From the IMG/VR virus record IMGVR_UViG_3300031240_000002, positions 23,738 through 87,737 of that record: a stretch of DNA of 64,000 nt. One strand, written 5' to 3'. This document shows positions 26,132 through 33,545 of the stretch, in pieces; the stretch's first letter is position 1; every line of letters starts with the position of its first letter. The notes under the pieces were generated by a model. The model ran no database searches. It saw only the letters and a list, made by a program, of their open reading frames with translations, and was not told the origin of the DNA. Position numbers and translations under genes: made by a program. Source of the stretch: a virus.

Positions 26132-26142
26132 GATACTACGCG
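26132..26142 (-). promoter_or_regulatory. Leaderless promoter motif CGCGTAGTATC, copy 5
   Basis: Exact 11-mer, 6 bases before GTG 26125, downstream of the capsid terminator. It allows the endonuclease to be expressed independently. Confidence 0.65.
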
Positions 26143-26153
26143 GGGCACAAAAG

Positions 26154-26181
26154 AAAACGGGCACCCATCGGCACCCGTTTT
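26154..26181. terminator. Capsid gene terminator, probably bidirectional
   Basis: AAAACGGG / CCCGTTTT inverted repeat around a GC-rich centre, with A and T tracts on both sides. It lies 26 bases after the stop of the major capsid gene. Confidence 0.75.
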
Positions 26182-26206
26182 CCTCGGCTATTTCAGCGCT
26201 TTTCGA

Positions 26207-27583
26207 TCAAGCACTGTGAACTACGCAGACCGCGCGCTTGAACGTGGCGGTCGTCGGCGGCGAGAGCTCGTCGGTCGGCACCGCCCAGTCGCCGCAAAAC
26301 TGCCAGGTCGTGCTGGTGTTCTCCTGCAGCTTGTCGATGGGCGCACGCATGATGAGCCGGATCTCCTCGGTGATGACCTGGACGCCGTTGTTGGTCACGG
26401 CGAAGTCCCCGACCTTGCCCATGATGCCGGCCTGGCTGATGAACTGGCTCTGGTCGAGATACTTCTCCTCGATCCAGCCCTGGCCGGTGCAGATGGGCCG
26501 GCGCAGCTGGATGCTGGCGCCGTTGACCGTCTCGAACCCGTGGGTGTTCCCGTCGATCGGGTCCGGGTCGCAGGTCTGGACGGTGGGCGCCTCGTTGTTC
26601 CGGTAGAACACCGACTGCCCGAACACCCCCAAGCAGAAGCGCTTGTAGTGCACGTAGTCGGGGAGCGACTGGTTCAGACGCTGCCACTCGTTGTCCCCGA
26701 AGACCTGCAGCTCCGACTGGCTGTCGAGGTGCCAGTGGTAGAAGCCGTCCTCGTGGGCGGGGACGTTGTTGTAGCGGAGGATCCCGATCGCCGTGCGGAC
26801 GTCGCGCACCGCGAAGGTGTCCGAACTGTCGATGGCGTCGACCGACGTCCCGCCGCCCGAGTAGACGATCTGGCTCGCCTTCGACGTGATGACCGAGGAG
26901 CGGGCCGGGAGCGCGACGGCGAGCGCCGGCGTGATGGTGAGCGTCCCGCCGTGGATCGGGTCGCCAGCGGTGTCAGGCGCGGCCGCCGTGACCTGGCCGG
27001 TGTAGCCGATGCCGGGCAGCGAGATGTTGATCGGGTTCGTGCTCGACACCGGCTGCTGGCTCCCGCCGAACAGGTTGGTGGTGAACCCGGTCAGGTTGAC
27101 GACGTGGATGGTCGTCGCGGCGCTGTTGGCCAGCGTGTCGGTCACCGTGTTGCCGGCGACGTAGGCGTTGTAGCCCTTGTCGCGAACCACGCGGTTCATC
27201 GACTGGCCGGCCTGGAGGCCCAGCTGGTGGATGTTCCGCATGAAGGCCGAGGCCAGCTGCAGGTAGCTGGTCGGCATGTTGGTGTCGATCGAGTCGTTCC
27301 ACTTCATCGCGGTGGCCGACCACTGCTCGATGCCGTAGGTCTTCCCGACCGGGTCCACGCCAGCGACGGCGGGGCGGGTGCGGGGCTTGATCAGACCGGG
27401 CCGGGTGAACGTCGAGGTGCCGCCCAAGTGGGTCGGCCAGAGCTCGCGCATCGCTTCCATCCGGAACAACAGGTTCGGGAAGAGCGCGTCCCGAAACACG
27501 CGCTGGAGCGTGTTCGACTGGATCGTCGCAGCGATCGACGGGTTGAAGATTACCGGGATGCTGCCGTCGGGAAAGTTGGCCAT
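26207..27583 (-). CDS. Major capsid protein
   Basis: 458 residues, directly downstream of the scaffold gene and bracketed by a TTGACG promoter and a terminator, as expected for the most abundant protein. N-terminal 'IPVIFNPSIAATIQSNTLQRVF', 'RPGLIKPRTRPAVAGVDPVGKTYGIEQWSATAMKWNDSIDTNMP' and a late 'GFYHWHLDSQSELQVFGDNEWQRL' are in the order seen in large-phage coat proteins (HK97 fold with a beta-rich insertion at about 150-270, inferred). A weak GGAG lies 12 bases before ATG 27583. Confidence 0.85.
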   Translation of the reverse strand: MANFPDGSIPVIFNPSIAATIQSNTLQRVFRDALFPNLLFRMEAMRELWPTHLGGTSTFTRPGLIKPRTRPAVAGVDPVGKTYGIEQWSATAMKWNDSIDTNMPTSYLQLASAFMRNIHQLGLQAGQSMNRVVRDKGYNAYVAGNTVTDTLANSAATTIHVVNLTGFTTNLFGGSQQPVSSTNPINISLPGIGYTGQVTAAAPDTAGDPIHGGTLTITPALAVALPARSSVITSKASQIVYSGGGTSVDAIDSSDTFAVRDVRTAIGILRYNNVPAHEDGFYHWHLDSQSELQVFGDNEWQRLNQSLPDYVHYKRFCLGVFGQSVFYRNNEAPTVQTCDPDPIDGNTHGFETVNGASIQLRRPICTGQGWIEEKYLDQSQFISQAGIMGKVGDFAVTNNGVQVITEEIRLIMRAPIDKLQENTSTTWQFCGDWAVPTDELSPPTTATFKRAVCVVHSA

Positions 27584-27662
27584 GGGCGCTGTTTCTCCGT
27601 GTGTTTCTTGGGTTGGTGGTTGCCCCTCTCTTGGTCGTCGCTAGATCCTGAGTTCGATCGAA

Positions 27663-27691
27663 ACTGTCGCCGAGCCCCCGTTGAGCGTCAA
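27663..27691 (-). promoter_or_regulatory. Capsid promoter, TTGACG / GACAGT, 17-bp spacer
   Basis: TTGACG at 27686-27691 and GACAGT at 27663-27668 on the minus strand, then GAACTCAGGATC. The CCCTACTTGACG flank and the leader resemble those of the sheath promoter. Confidence 0.6.
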
Positions 27692-27722
27692 GTAGGGGGC
27701 CCGGCGCGGCGGGCGCGAAGCG

Positions 27723-28541
27723 CTACCCGGTGATGCCCATCGAGCGCTTGTGTTTGCGCCATTCCGGCTCGCTCAGCTTGCCCGCGTCGAAGACAGACGG
27801 CGGCGTTCCCGTCGGCGCGGCGGGCGGCTGCTCGCCCCCCGGCTGGTGGCTCGCGGGCGGCGCCGTCGACAGCGTCAGGTCCACCGGCGGCGGCGGGGCG
27901 GGAGCCGCGACCGTCGGCATGTGCGTCTTGCGGACGTAGGCGAAGACCGCCGCGTCGTCCATCTCTGGCTCGCGATCGAACGCCTTCTTGACCTCCGCGG
28001 GGACCTTCGTCGGGTCAGCCGCGTAGACGCCGAAGAGGTTCTCGTACTCCGAGAGCGCGAAGTTGACGTACTGCTTCGGGATGCCGGCGCCGACGGCGGC
28101 GGTCTCGAGCTGGAGGCGCGTCATCTGCGCCTCGTAGGTGCTCTTCCGGCGGGCCAGCTTCCCCTTCAGCTTCTTGATCCGCGCCTGGGCTTCGGCGAGC
28201 TCGGCGGCGGTCTGCGCGTTGGCGGCGGGCGCAGGCGGCGTCCCGGGTGCGGGCGGAGCGCCCGGCGGCGGCGCGGTGGCGGCGAGCTTGGCGATCGCCT
28301 CCTCGAGCGTGCACCCGAGCTTCCGCTGGATCACGCGGGCGGCCTCCTGGTCGACCCGCTTACGGAAGCCGGGCTGCTGGTCGAACGGTGCCGGCTTCCC
28401 TGGCTTGTTCGGCCGCTGCGGCGCGCGCGGCGCCGGCGGTGCAGCTGCTGCGGCCGGCAGCGGCGGTGCAGCGGGGGGCGGCGGCGCTCCCGGTGGCGTT
28501 CCTGGCGCTGGCGTACCCGTACCCGGATCCTGATCTCCCAT
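27723..28541 (-). CDS. Capsid scaffold protein
   Basis: 272 residues: a Pro/Ala-rich N-terminus, a helical core (AQTAAELAEAQARIKKLKGKLA-type coiled coil at about 110-155), and a short basic C-terminus 'SEPEWRKHKRSMGITG'. Acidic/coiled-coil proteins ending in such a basic helix-turn-helix are typical scaffolds that bind the coat subunit. It immediately precedes the coat gene. No protease domain is visible in it. Confidence 0.8.
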   Translation of the reverse strand: MGDQDPGTGTPAPGTPPGAPPPPAAPPLPAAAAAPPAPRAPQRPNKPGKPAPFDQQPGFRKRVDQEAARVIQRKLGCTLEEAIAKLAATAPPPGAPPAPGTPPAPAANAQTAAELAEAQARIKKLKGKLARRKSTYEAQMTRLQLETAAVGAGIPKQYVNFALSEYENLFGVYAADPTKVPAEVKKAFDREPEMDDAAVFAYVRKTHMPTVAAPAPPPPVDLTLSTAPPASHQPGGEQPPAAPTGTPPSVFDAGKLSEPEWRKHKRSMGITG

Positions 28542-28603
28542 GTGCTTCTCCGTACCCGCCGCGTCTCAGCCCGGTGGCGCTGCCCCTGCTGCCCGAAGAA
28601 GAA

Positions 28604-28647
28604 CGACCGCGCGCGCAGGGCGTAGGGGGAGGAGGCGCGCGCGGTCG
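28604..28647 (-). terminator. Long GC hairpin between head genes
   Basis: 12-bp inverted repeat CGACCGCGCGCG / CGCGCGCGGTCG with a 20-base loop, followed on the minus strand by TTCTTCTTC. It could terminate transcripts from 28654 or attenuate them before the scaffold gene. Confidence 0.5.
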
Positions 28648-28653
28648 GAGAAC

Positions 28654-29079
28654 TTACGGCGTGTTGCGGATGCCGGGCGAGCGCTGCATGTAGCCCACCG
28701 TGGTGTCGGCGTCCTTCAGGTACAGGAAGCTGACCGCGGTCACCGCATCGGCGGTGTTGAAGAGGACGTTCTTCCCACCGTCCCAGACGCAGACGTTGGC
28801 GGGCGGGATGATCGCGGCGGGGCCGCTGATCGGGCCGACGAGGATCTCCTTCTCGTGCACGGTCCCGGTCTCGGCGGTCGCCAGCGCGCGCAGCAGCCCC
28901 GAGGAGCTCGGCTGGTTGGCGAGGACCGCGATCTGGGTCGTGCTGTTCGGCGTGACGCCGGTCTCCGTCATGGTCAGCCCCTTGATGAGGGCGTTCAGGA
29001 GCGACCCGAAGGGCGTCTCCCGCAGCAGGTCAGCCAGGCTGTTCGGGGGGGAGAGGTCCAGGTTTGCTCGGATATTCAT
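28654..29079 (-). CDS. Head-associated hypothetical protein
   Basis: 141 residues from ATG 29079 after AAAGGAG. 'TETGVTPNSTTQIAVLANQPSSSGLLRALATAETG' and 'AVTAVSFLYLKDADTTVGYM' suggest a beta-rich decoration-type protein. It has its own TTGACG promoter, implying high demand. Family not recognised. Confidence 0.6.
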   Translation of the reverse strand: MNIRANLDLSPPNSLADLLRETPFGSLLNALIKGLTMTETGVTPNSTTQIAVLANQPSSSGLLRALATAETGTVHEKEILVGPISGPAAIIPPANVCVWDGGKNVLFNTADAVTAVSFLYLKDADTTVGYMQRSPGIRNTP

Positions 29080-29111
29080 CTCGGTCTCCTTTGGGCGGCG
29101 TGAACGGGCTG

Positions 29112-29140
29112 ATTGAAACAGCGCCGGTCCGGACCGTCAA
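29112..29140 (-). promoter_or_regulatory. Promoter TTGACG / TTCAAT, 17-bp spacer
   Basis: TTGACG at 29135-29140, TTCAAT at 29112-29117, upstream of the Shine-Dalgarno and ATG 29079. The flank CCTTCTTGACG matches the 31501 site. Confidence 0.6.
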
Positions 29141-29851
29141 GAAGGCCGGCGCGCGATTGCGTCCATGATCCACGGAGCCGAGCGCTTGAGGAACTCGCTC
29201 GGCGTCTTCCGGTTCTTCCGCCGATTGCATCCCCGGCAGGCGGGCGCGAGGTTGGAGATCTCGTGCCCGCCGCCGCGCGCGATCGGGATGACGTGGTCGA
29301 CCTCTCCCCCTCCGACGCCGCAATACAGACAGCGATCTCCCATCTCGGCCATCGCCGCCCTGATCTGCGGTCCCGTGACCTTCGCCGCGCTGGTCACCGC
29401 CCTGCGGCGCGCCAAGCGGATTCGGTAGGTGACCGCCCGAGACGGACCACCGCGATATTGGCGATCAGACGAATGCGCGTACCTGCACTTCCGCGAGCAG
29501 TATTTGCTCGTCAGTCGAGCAGGGGCCGACCGGCAGAAGGCGCAGGCCTGGTCGGTCGGTGTCGAGATGACGCTGAGGTAGAGCGCCTTTCGGCGTCGGC
29601 CTACCTCGGCTCGGTAAGCCGGGTCGGTGGCGTACTTCTTCCGTCTCCTGATCCGCTCAGCCTCCGCGACCTTTCCTCTGTTGCGGCGCTTGTACGAGCG
29701 CTTGGCCAGACGGCCGACCTCCGGATCGGGACCGCCTTTGTACCTGGGATTTCCAGGGCCGCCAATTCGCGGCATAGCGGCAGCCGCGCGAACAAAACAT
29801 CTTGCCAGCCGGGACCGGGCGTTCTCGACAGCTCGGGCAAACCTCAGTCAC
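29137..29851 (-). CDS. HNH endonuclease, N-terminal zinc finger in another frame
   Basis: The main frame, ATG 29775 to 29137 (212 residues), has 'CAFCRSAPARLTSKYCSRKC' and then HNH: 'CLYCGVGGGEVDHVIPIARGGGHEISNLAPACRGCNRRKN'. Upstream, GTG 29851 opens 'MTEVCPSCRERPVPAGKMFCSRGCRYAA', a matching zinc finger, in the frame one base off, crossing near 29775. Either two overlapping genes or one endonuclease with a one-base indel. It is inserted among small head genes. Confidence 0.65.
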
Positions 29852-29855
29852 ATGG

Positions 29856-30260
29856 CTAACTTACATCACCAGCGAGCAAATATGCGATATCGCAGGACTG
29901 GCTGCTGGTGTCGATCGCGATGCTCAGGATCTCGTCCCCCGGGTTCCGCACCCGGTGCACGTAGAGGTCGGAGACGGGGAAGGTGGCCGGGCCCTTGGCG
30001 GTGGTCGTGATCGTCACGTTGATGGTGACGCCGGCCAGCAGCCGGATCGCCACCACCCGCGCCTTGGTCATCGTCCCGAACGGCAGCGCGAACGGGGAGC
30101 CCGAGGACGAGACGATCTCGCTCTCGACGCGGTTGACCAGGCAGGCGTAGCAGTCGCAGAAGTTCAGCTGCAGCAGGTCGACCAGCGACGCCGAGAAGTA
30201 CCCGGTGTTTGCCGGCGTCCCCGTGAGGACGCCGGTCAGCTGGATCTGGTTGCTCTGCAC
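29856..30260 (-). CDS. Hypothetical virion-type protein
   Basis: 134 residues from GTG 30260. 'GTPANTGYFSASLVDLLQLNFCDCYACLV' and 'VVAIRLLAGVTINVTITTT' suggest a beta-sandwich, perhaps a capsid decoration protein. Not identified by any motif. Confidence 0.5.
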   Translation of the reverse strand: MQSNQIQLTGVLTGTPANTGYFSASLVDLLQLNFCDCYACLVNRVESEIVSSSGSPFALPFGTMTKARVVAIRLLAGVTINVTITTTAKGPATFPVSDLYVHRVRNPGDEILSIAIDTSSQSCDIAYLLAGDVS

Positions 30261-30270
30261 GGGGGCGCGA

Positions 30271-30456
30271 TCAGCCGGCGCCGCTGCCGCCGTCGGTCAT
30301 GTTGCCGAACGGGGTCGGCGTCTCGCGGAGCGGGTTCTGGTCCTCGCCCCAGCGCTCGGCGATCGGCGCGGACGGGAAGTCCGGCGTGCGCTGGCGCTGC
30401 TCGTCGAGCGCTTCGTTCGGGTCGCTTCCGGGGACAGGCGTGGGAAGGGTCGGCAT
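30271..30456 (-). CDS. Small Pro-rich protein
   Basis: 61 residues (PGSDPNEALDEQRQRTPDFP). AGGAG precedes ATG 30456. Disordered and unrecognised; the first of four such short genes in a row. Confidence 0.5.
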   Translation of the reverse strand: MPTLPTPVPGSDPNEALDEQRQRTPDFPSAPIAERWGEDQNPLRETPTPFGNMTDGGSGAG

Positions 30457-30483
30457 GGTCGTCTCCTTGCTCGTGATCGGTGG

Positions 30484-30639
30484 TTACTTCGCGTCGCCGA
30501 CCTTGAAGGGCACGGCCTCGGTGAGCTTCTCTTTGACCTGCGCCTCGGAGAGGTTCGCCAGCTTCGGGTCCTCGCCGCGCGCGCGCTCCATGTCGCGGTC
30601 CTCGTTCGGGTCTTCCCCGCCGTTGCTGCTCTCGCCCAT
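30484..30639 (-). CDS. Small acidic protein
   Basis: 51 residues (MGESSNGGEDPNEDRDMERA, then LANLSEAQVKEKLTEAVPF). AAGGAG precedes ATG 30639. No homology recognised; stop TAA at 30484-30486. Confidence 0.5.
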   Translation of the reverse strand: MGESSNGGEDPNEDRDMERARGEDPKLANLSEAQVKEKLTEAVPFKVGDAK

Positions 30640-30642
30640 GGC

Positions 30643-30813
30643 TCAGGTCTCCTTCAGGTTGGTGACGTCGGCCTTCCCGTCGGGCGGGTTGGCCGGGGTC
30701 GCGCCGAAGCTCGGTTGCTGCGGCAGCGCGTTCTGGGGGAGGTCCTCGGTCTGGCTCTCCAGCTTCCCGCGGTCCACCCCGATCTTCAGTGCCTGTTCTC
30801 TCGGGCTAGGCAT
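30643..30813 (-). CDS. Small hypothetical protein
   Basis: 56 residues (MPSPREQALKIGVDRGKLES, ending NPPDGKADVTNLKET). It starts at ATG 30813, three bases past the neighbouring unit. Disordered character; unknown. Confidence 0.5.
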   Translation of the reverse strand: MPSPREQALKIGVDRGKLESQTEDLPQNALPQQPSFGATPANPPDGKADVTNLKET

Positions 30814-30817
30814 GGTC

Positions 30818-31021
30818 TCACCTGCTCCCGTCGTGGCTGTTGCCGCCCGTGATCCGGTACGGCATGTCGTCGCGCACCGGGTTGTCGGCCGGCTCGTCGG
30901 GGAGGTTCCCCGGCGCGGTCCGTTGGTTCTCGAGGACCCGGGACTTCCGCCCGATGGCCGGCTCGTTCTCATCGGCGAGCGGCATCGGGTGCGGGTCTGG
31001 CGTGGTGATGACGACGGCCAT
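30818..31021 (-). CDS. Small hypothetical protein
   Basis: 67 residues (MAVVITTPDPHPMPLADENE; NLPDEPADNPVRDDMPYRI). Same run of short, charged, disordered proteins upstream of the scaffold. Unknown. Confidence 0.5.
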   Translation of the reverse strand: MAVVITTPDPHPMPLADENEPAIGRKSRVLENQRTAPGNLPDEPADNPVRDDMPYRITGGNSHDGSR

Positions 31022-31025
31022 GGGG

Positions 31026-31469
31026 CTACTCGTCGTCGTCCTTCTCGTCGTCGTCGTCGTCCCCGTCCTCGTCGTCCTTCTCGTCCTCTTCCTCTTCGTG
31101 ATCCTCTTCGTGATCCTCGACGAGGTCCTCGATGTCCTTGGTCATGTCGTCGAGCTCGTCCTGGAGCTTCTCGAACTTCTTCTTGAAGCTCTTGTCCGAG
31201 TCGTCCGGGAGCGTCTCGCCCTTCAGCTTCTCGATCGCGTCTGCGACCCCCTGGAGGGCAGAGCATGCGCTGCATCCCGCAGCTTTGTCGGCGTCATCGC
31301 CTCCGCCCTGATCCCCGCCGCCTTCGTCACCGCCGCCGCCCTGGCCTTCGCCGTCGCCAGGAGGGCCTCCACCTCCAGGAGCGCCTCCGCCCCCTCCATG
31401 GTCACCACCGCCGGGACCGGCGTGCTTGCGAGAGCTGAGGAGGTTTCGGACCTGTTCCTTGGACGCCAT
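31026..31469 (-). CDS. Low-complexity protein with Gly-rich and poly-acidic segments
   Basis: 147 residues. Residues about 18-62 are nearly all Gly/Asp/Pro; a CSAC pair and a helical region (EKLKGETLPDDSDKSFKKKF) follow; the last 30 residues are almost only Asp/Glu/Lys. Such acidic tails mimic DNA or bind basic partners. It starts at ATG 31469, seven bases after CATCCT of a TTGACG promoter. Position suggests a head-assembly accessory, not proven. Confidence 0.6.
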   Translation of the reverse strand: MASKEQVRNLLSSRKHAGPGGGDHGGGGGAPGGGGPPGDGEGQGGGGDEGGGDQGGGDDADKAAGCSACSALQGVADAIEKLKGETLPDDSDKSFKKKFEKLQDELDDMTKDIEDLVEDHEEDHEEEEDEKDDEDGDDDDDEKDDDE

Positions 31470-31476
31470 GCCCCGC

Positions 31477-31506
31477 AGGATGGAGCCGAAGGGGAGTGAG
31501 CGTCAA
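31477..31506 (-). promoter_or_regulatory. Promoter TTGACG / CATCCT, 18-bp spacer, leaderless
   Basis: TTGACG at 31501-31506, CATCCT at 31477-31482, seven bases to ATG 31469. The flank CCTTCTTGACG is shared with the 29135 site. Confidence 0.45.
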
Positions 31507-31519
31507 GAAGGCGGGGGCC

Positions 31520-31645
31520 TCACGGCTTGGCCGACGGGCAGATGCAGCCGTTCACGATCCGCAATTCCTGGGTGGCCCGTATGGCAAAGAAGATGGAGAA
31601 GGCGAGGTACGCGAGTAGCGCGACCCGCCAGAGGATCCGCCTCAT
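31520..31645 (-). CDS. Small single-span membrane protein
   Basis: 41 residues: 'RILWRVALLAYLAFSIFFAIRA' is one transmembrane helix, then 'NGCICPSAKP'. ATG 31645 overlaps the upstream stop as ATGA. Could be a lysis accessory or an inner-membrane protein; unknown. Confidence 0.5.
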   Translation of the reverse strand: MRRILWRVALLAYLAFSIFFAIRATQELRIVNGCICPSAKP

Positions 31646-32268
31646 GCGCTCTGCGTCCCCAGCAGTTCCAAGATCGCCGCCGCGGTGAGGTTCCTGGTCC
31701 GGGTGGCCGAGGGGCTGGTGTCGTTGATGTTCGCTGCGCGGGCAAGAGATCCGCAGCGGAGGACCACCTCGACCAGGGCCTTCTCGACGTTCTCCCGGGT
31801 TGGGCCGGCTGTCGCCACCTGGTTGGCGAGCTGGTGGAGGAGGCGGGCATCTCGGCCGGGGCGGTCCTGGGGGGGGGAGGCGGGCGCATCGGGGTGCACC
31901 CAGTCCCGCACGTTCTCCCGGACTATCCGGCCCCAGCGCTCGCCGATCTGGTCGATCAGCGTGTCGACATCGGAGGCGCTCGGGCGGTGTCCGCTCACGC
32001 GATCCTGGGGACTGTCCGACCACGCCGGACGGACGATGGTGGTCGTCCCGCTGGTCTCGTCGAAGCTCCACGTCATGTTCTCGGGGAGCTGCGCCCACCC
32101 GGCGCTGTAGGACAGGAAGCACGCGAAGGCGCGGCAGGTTGGATCGGCGCGCCAGTCGAAGGGGGGCGGCTCATCGGGGCGGGGCGGGGCGGCCTCGGCG
32201 ATCAGCTTGGGTGCGCGGCGCGGTGGCGCGGGCGCGTCGGGCTGGAGCTTGATCTTGGACTTGCCCAT
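31642..32268 (-). CDS. Hypothetical protein
   Basis: 208 residues. 'DWRADPTCRAFACFLSYSAGWAQL' and 'RLLHQLANQVATAGPTRENVEKALVEVVLRCGSL' look structured; the N-terminus is Pro-rich. ATG 32268 follows the upstream stop. Family not recognised. Confidence 0.55.
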   Translation of the reverse strand: MGKSKIKLQPDAPAPPRRAPKLIAEAAPPRPDEPPPFDWRADPTCRAFACFLSYSAGWAQLPENMTWSFDETSGTTTIVRPAWSDSPQDRVSGHRPSASDVDTLIDQIGERWGRIVRENVRDWVHPDAPASPPQDRPGRDARLLHQLANQVATAGPTRENVEKALVEVVLRCGSLARAANINDTSPSATRTRNLTAAAILELLGTQSA

Positions 32269-32271
32269 GGG

Positions 32272-32802
32272 TCAGCCCTTGAACCGCCCGAGCGGCAACT
32301 CCGGGATGGTGGCGAGCCACTCAGCGTAGGGGTCCGTCGGGTTCCCCTTCCAGTCGACCGACGGACGCAAGAGCACCGAGCTTCGGTGGCGAACGGGAGG
32401 GGCCACGGCGTGCCCAGATGGCAGCACCAGGAACGCGCGCCGCGTGTAGGGGTTTCCCTCAGGTGCCTGGCCGGTCAGCTTGACGTAGCAGGCGCTGCAG
32501 ACGTACGCGTGGTCCAGGCCGCGGTTGGCGCCCTCTCCCTGCAGCTCCCAGAAGTCGCGGCGCGGCTGCCAAGGATCGATGCAGCGATGGGCGCGGCACC
32601 TGATCATCTCCGCTTGGTAGGCCGTCAGCGCCGCCGCCTCGTCCGCGATCTGCGCGAGCCTGGCGCGCTCACGCTCCTCGTCCCGCTCTCTCTTCCGGTC
32701 GAGGTCGCGGCTCGCCTCGAGGAGGTAGGCGCCAGCCGCCGCCGCGAACAGGAGAGCCAGCAGCCCGAGCGGGAGGTAGTCGACCAGGAAGTCTGCGGTC
32801 AT
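32272..32802 (-). CDS. Membrane-anchored hypothetical protein
   Basis: 176 residues. N-terminal transmembrane helix 'YLPLGLLALLFAAAAGAYLL', a charged helix (RDLDRKRERDEERERARLA), then 'CRAHRCIDPW' and 'YVCSACYVKLTG', possibly zinc-binding. ATG 32802 is 7 bases after CGCGTAGTATC, which fixes the start. Confidence 0.6.
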   Translation of the reverse strand: MTADFLVDYLPLGLLALLFAAAAGAYLLEASRDLDRKRERDEERERARLAQIADEAAALTAYQAEMIRCRAHRCIDPWQPRRDFWELQGEGANRGLDHAYVCSACYVKLTGQAPEGNPYTRRAFLVLPSGHAVAPPVRHRSSVLLRPSVDWKGNPTDPYAEWLATIPELPLGRFKG

Positions 32803-32809
32803 GGACCCG

Positions 32810-32820
32810 GATACTACGCG
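32810..32820 (-). promoter_or_regulatory. Leaderless promoter motif CGCGTAGTATC, copy 6
   Basis: Exact 11-mer, 7 bases before ATG 32802, in the gap after the HNH pseudogene. Confidence 0.65.
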
Positions 32821-33524
32821 GCCGGCGCGCGCGGCACGGAGGGATCGACGGCCCCGGCGATTGGACCGACCTTCCCTCGGCCTCCCCTTCGCCAGGAATG
32901 AACCCCCGTCCCGAGCAGGTGCGTCGGCGCCTGCCACCCATGGCTCCTCGACCACGTAGCGTGACCGTTGCAGTAGCCGCGGTACTTGTGGGGCTTCCCG
33001 CACCCGGGGACGGAGCAGACGCCCCGACCATGTTCCGCCCGGACGTGCTCGCCGTTCGATCCGTGAAGTTCCAAATTTTCGTCCCTGTTGTCGCTCCTGA
33101 TGTGATTCAGGTGATGGACGACCTCGTCGGCCGTGAGGTATCGGCCGAGGCGCTTCTCCATGACCAGCCGATGTTAGAGGACGTAGCCGCCGCACTGAGC
33201 GTTCGGGTGATCGGGGGCGTAGATGCGAACGTAACCGAGCTCGTCGAGCCGATCGCGGACGACCCGAAACCCGAGCCCGTGCTTCTTGGCGATGGCCATG
33301 AGAGGCAACCCGTCCGTCACATACTCGACGACCAGCTGATTTACGTCGACCGCGACGCGCTTTCGGTTCCTGATCCTCCGCCTGATGGTCACGCCGGCCG
33401 CCACGATTCGCTTCCACACCAGGTTGGCCGACACGCCGTGTTTGGCGCCGATCTGTTCGAGGGTCTTACCCGCCGAGTAGTCTTCGACGAATGCACTGAC
33501 GTCGATGTCGATTCGCGCTGGCAT
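32814..33524 (-). pseudogene. HTH-HNH homing endonuclease with an in-frame stop
   Basis: One frame from ATG 33524 to 32814, interrupted by TAA at 33174-33176. Two HTH-like repeats (LEQIGAKHGVSANLVWKRI; MAIAKKHGLGFRVVRDRL) precede 'DHPNAQCGGYVL', stop, 'HRLVMEKRLGRYLTADEVVHHLNH' and 'DNRDENLEL', the HNH_3 core. Family members read GYVLEHRLVME here, so a GAA-to-TAA change fits exactly. A zinc finger (CSVPGCGKPHKYRGYCNGH) ends it. Upstream ACTATA precedes the ATG. Confidence 0.75.
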
Positions 33525-33545
33525 GCCTGTATAGTGCGGAGCGAA

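Noticed and set aside
24236-27733. Very long plus-strand open frame (1165 codons) over the capsid and neighbouring genes
   Set aside because: Its translation is Arg/Pro/Leu-rich, with no domains, and it lies antisense to well-supported genes. It is a shadow of high-GC coding DNA, as are the long plus-strand frames at 15621-17531, 38131-39750 and 42752-45064.
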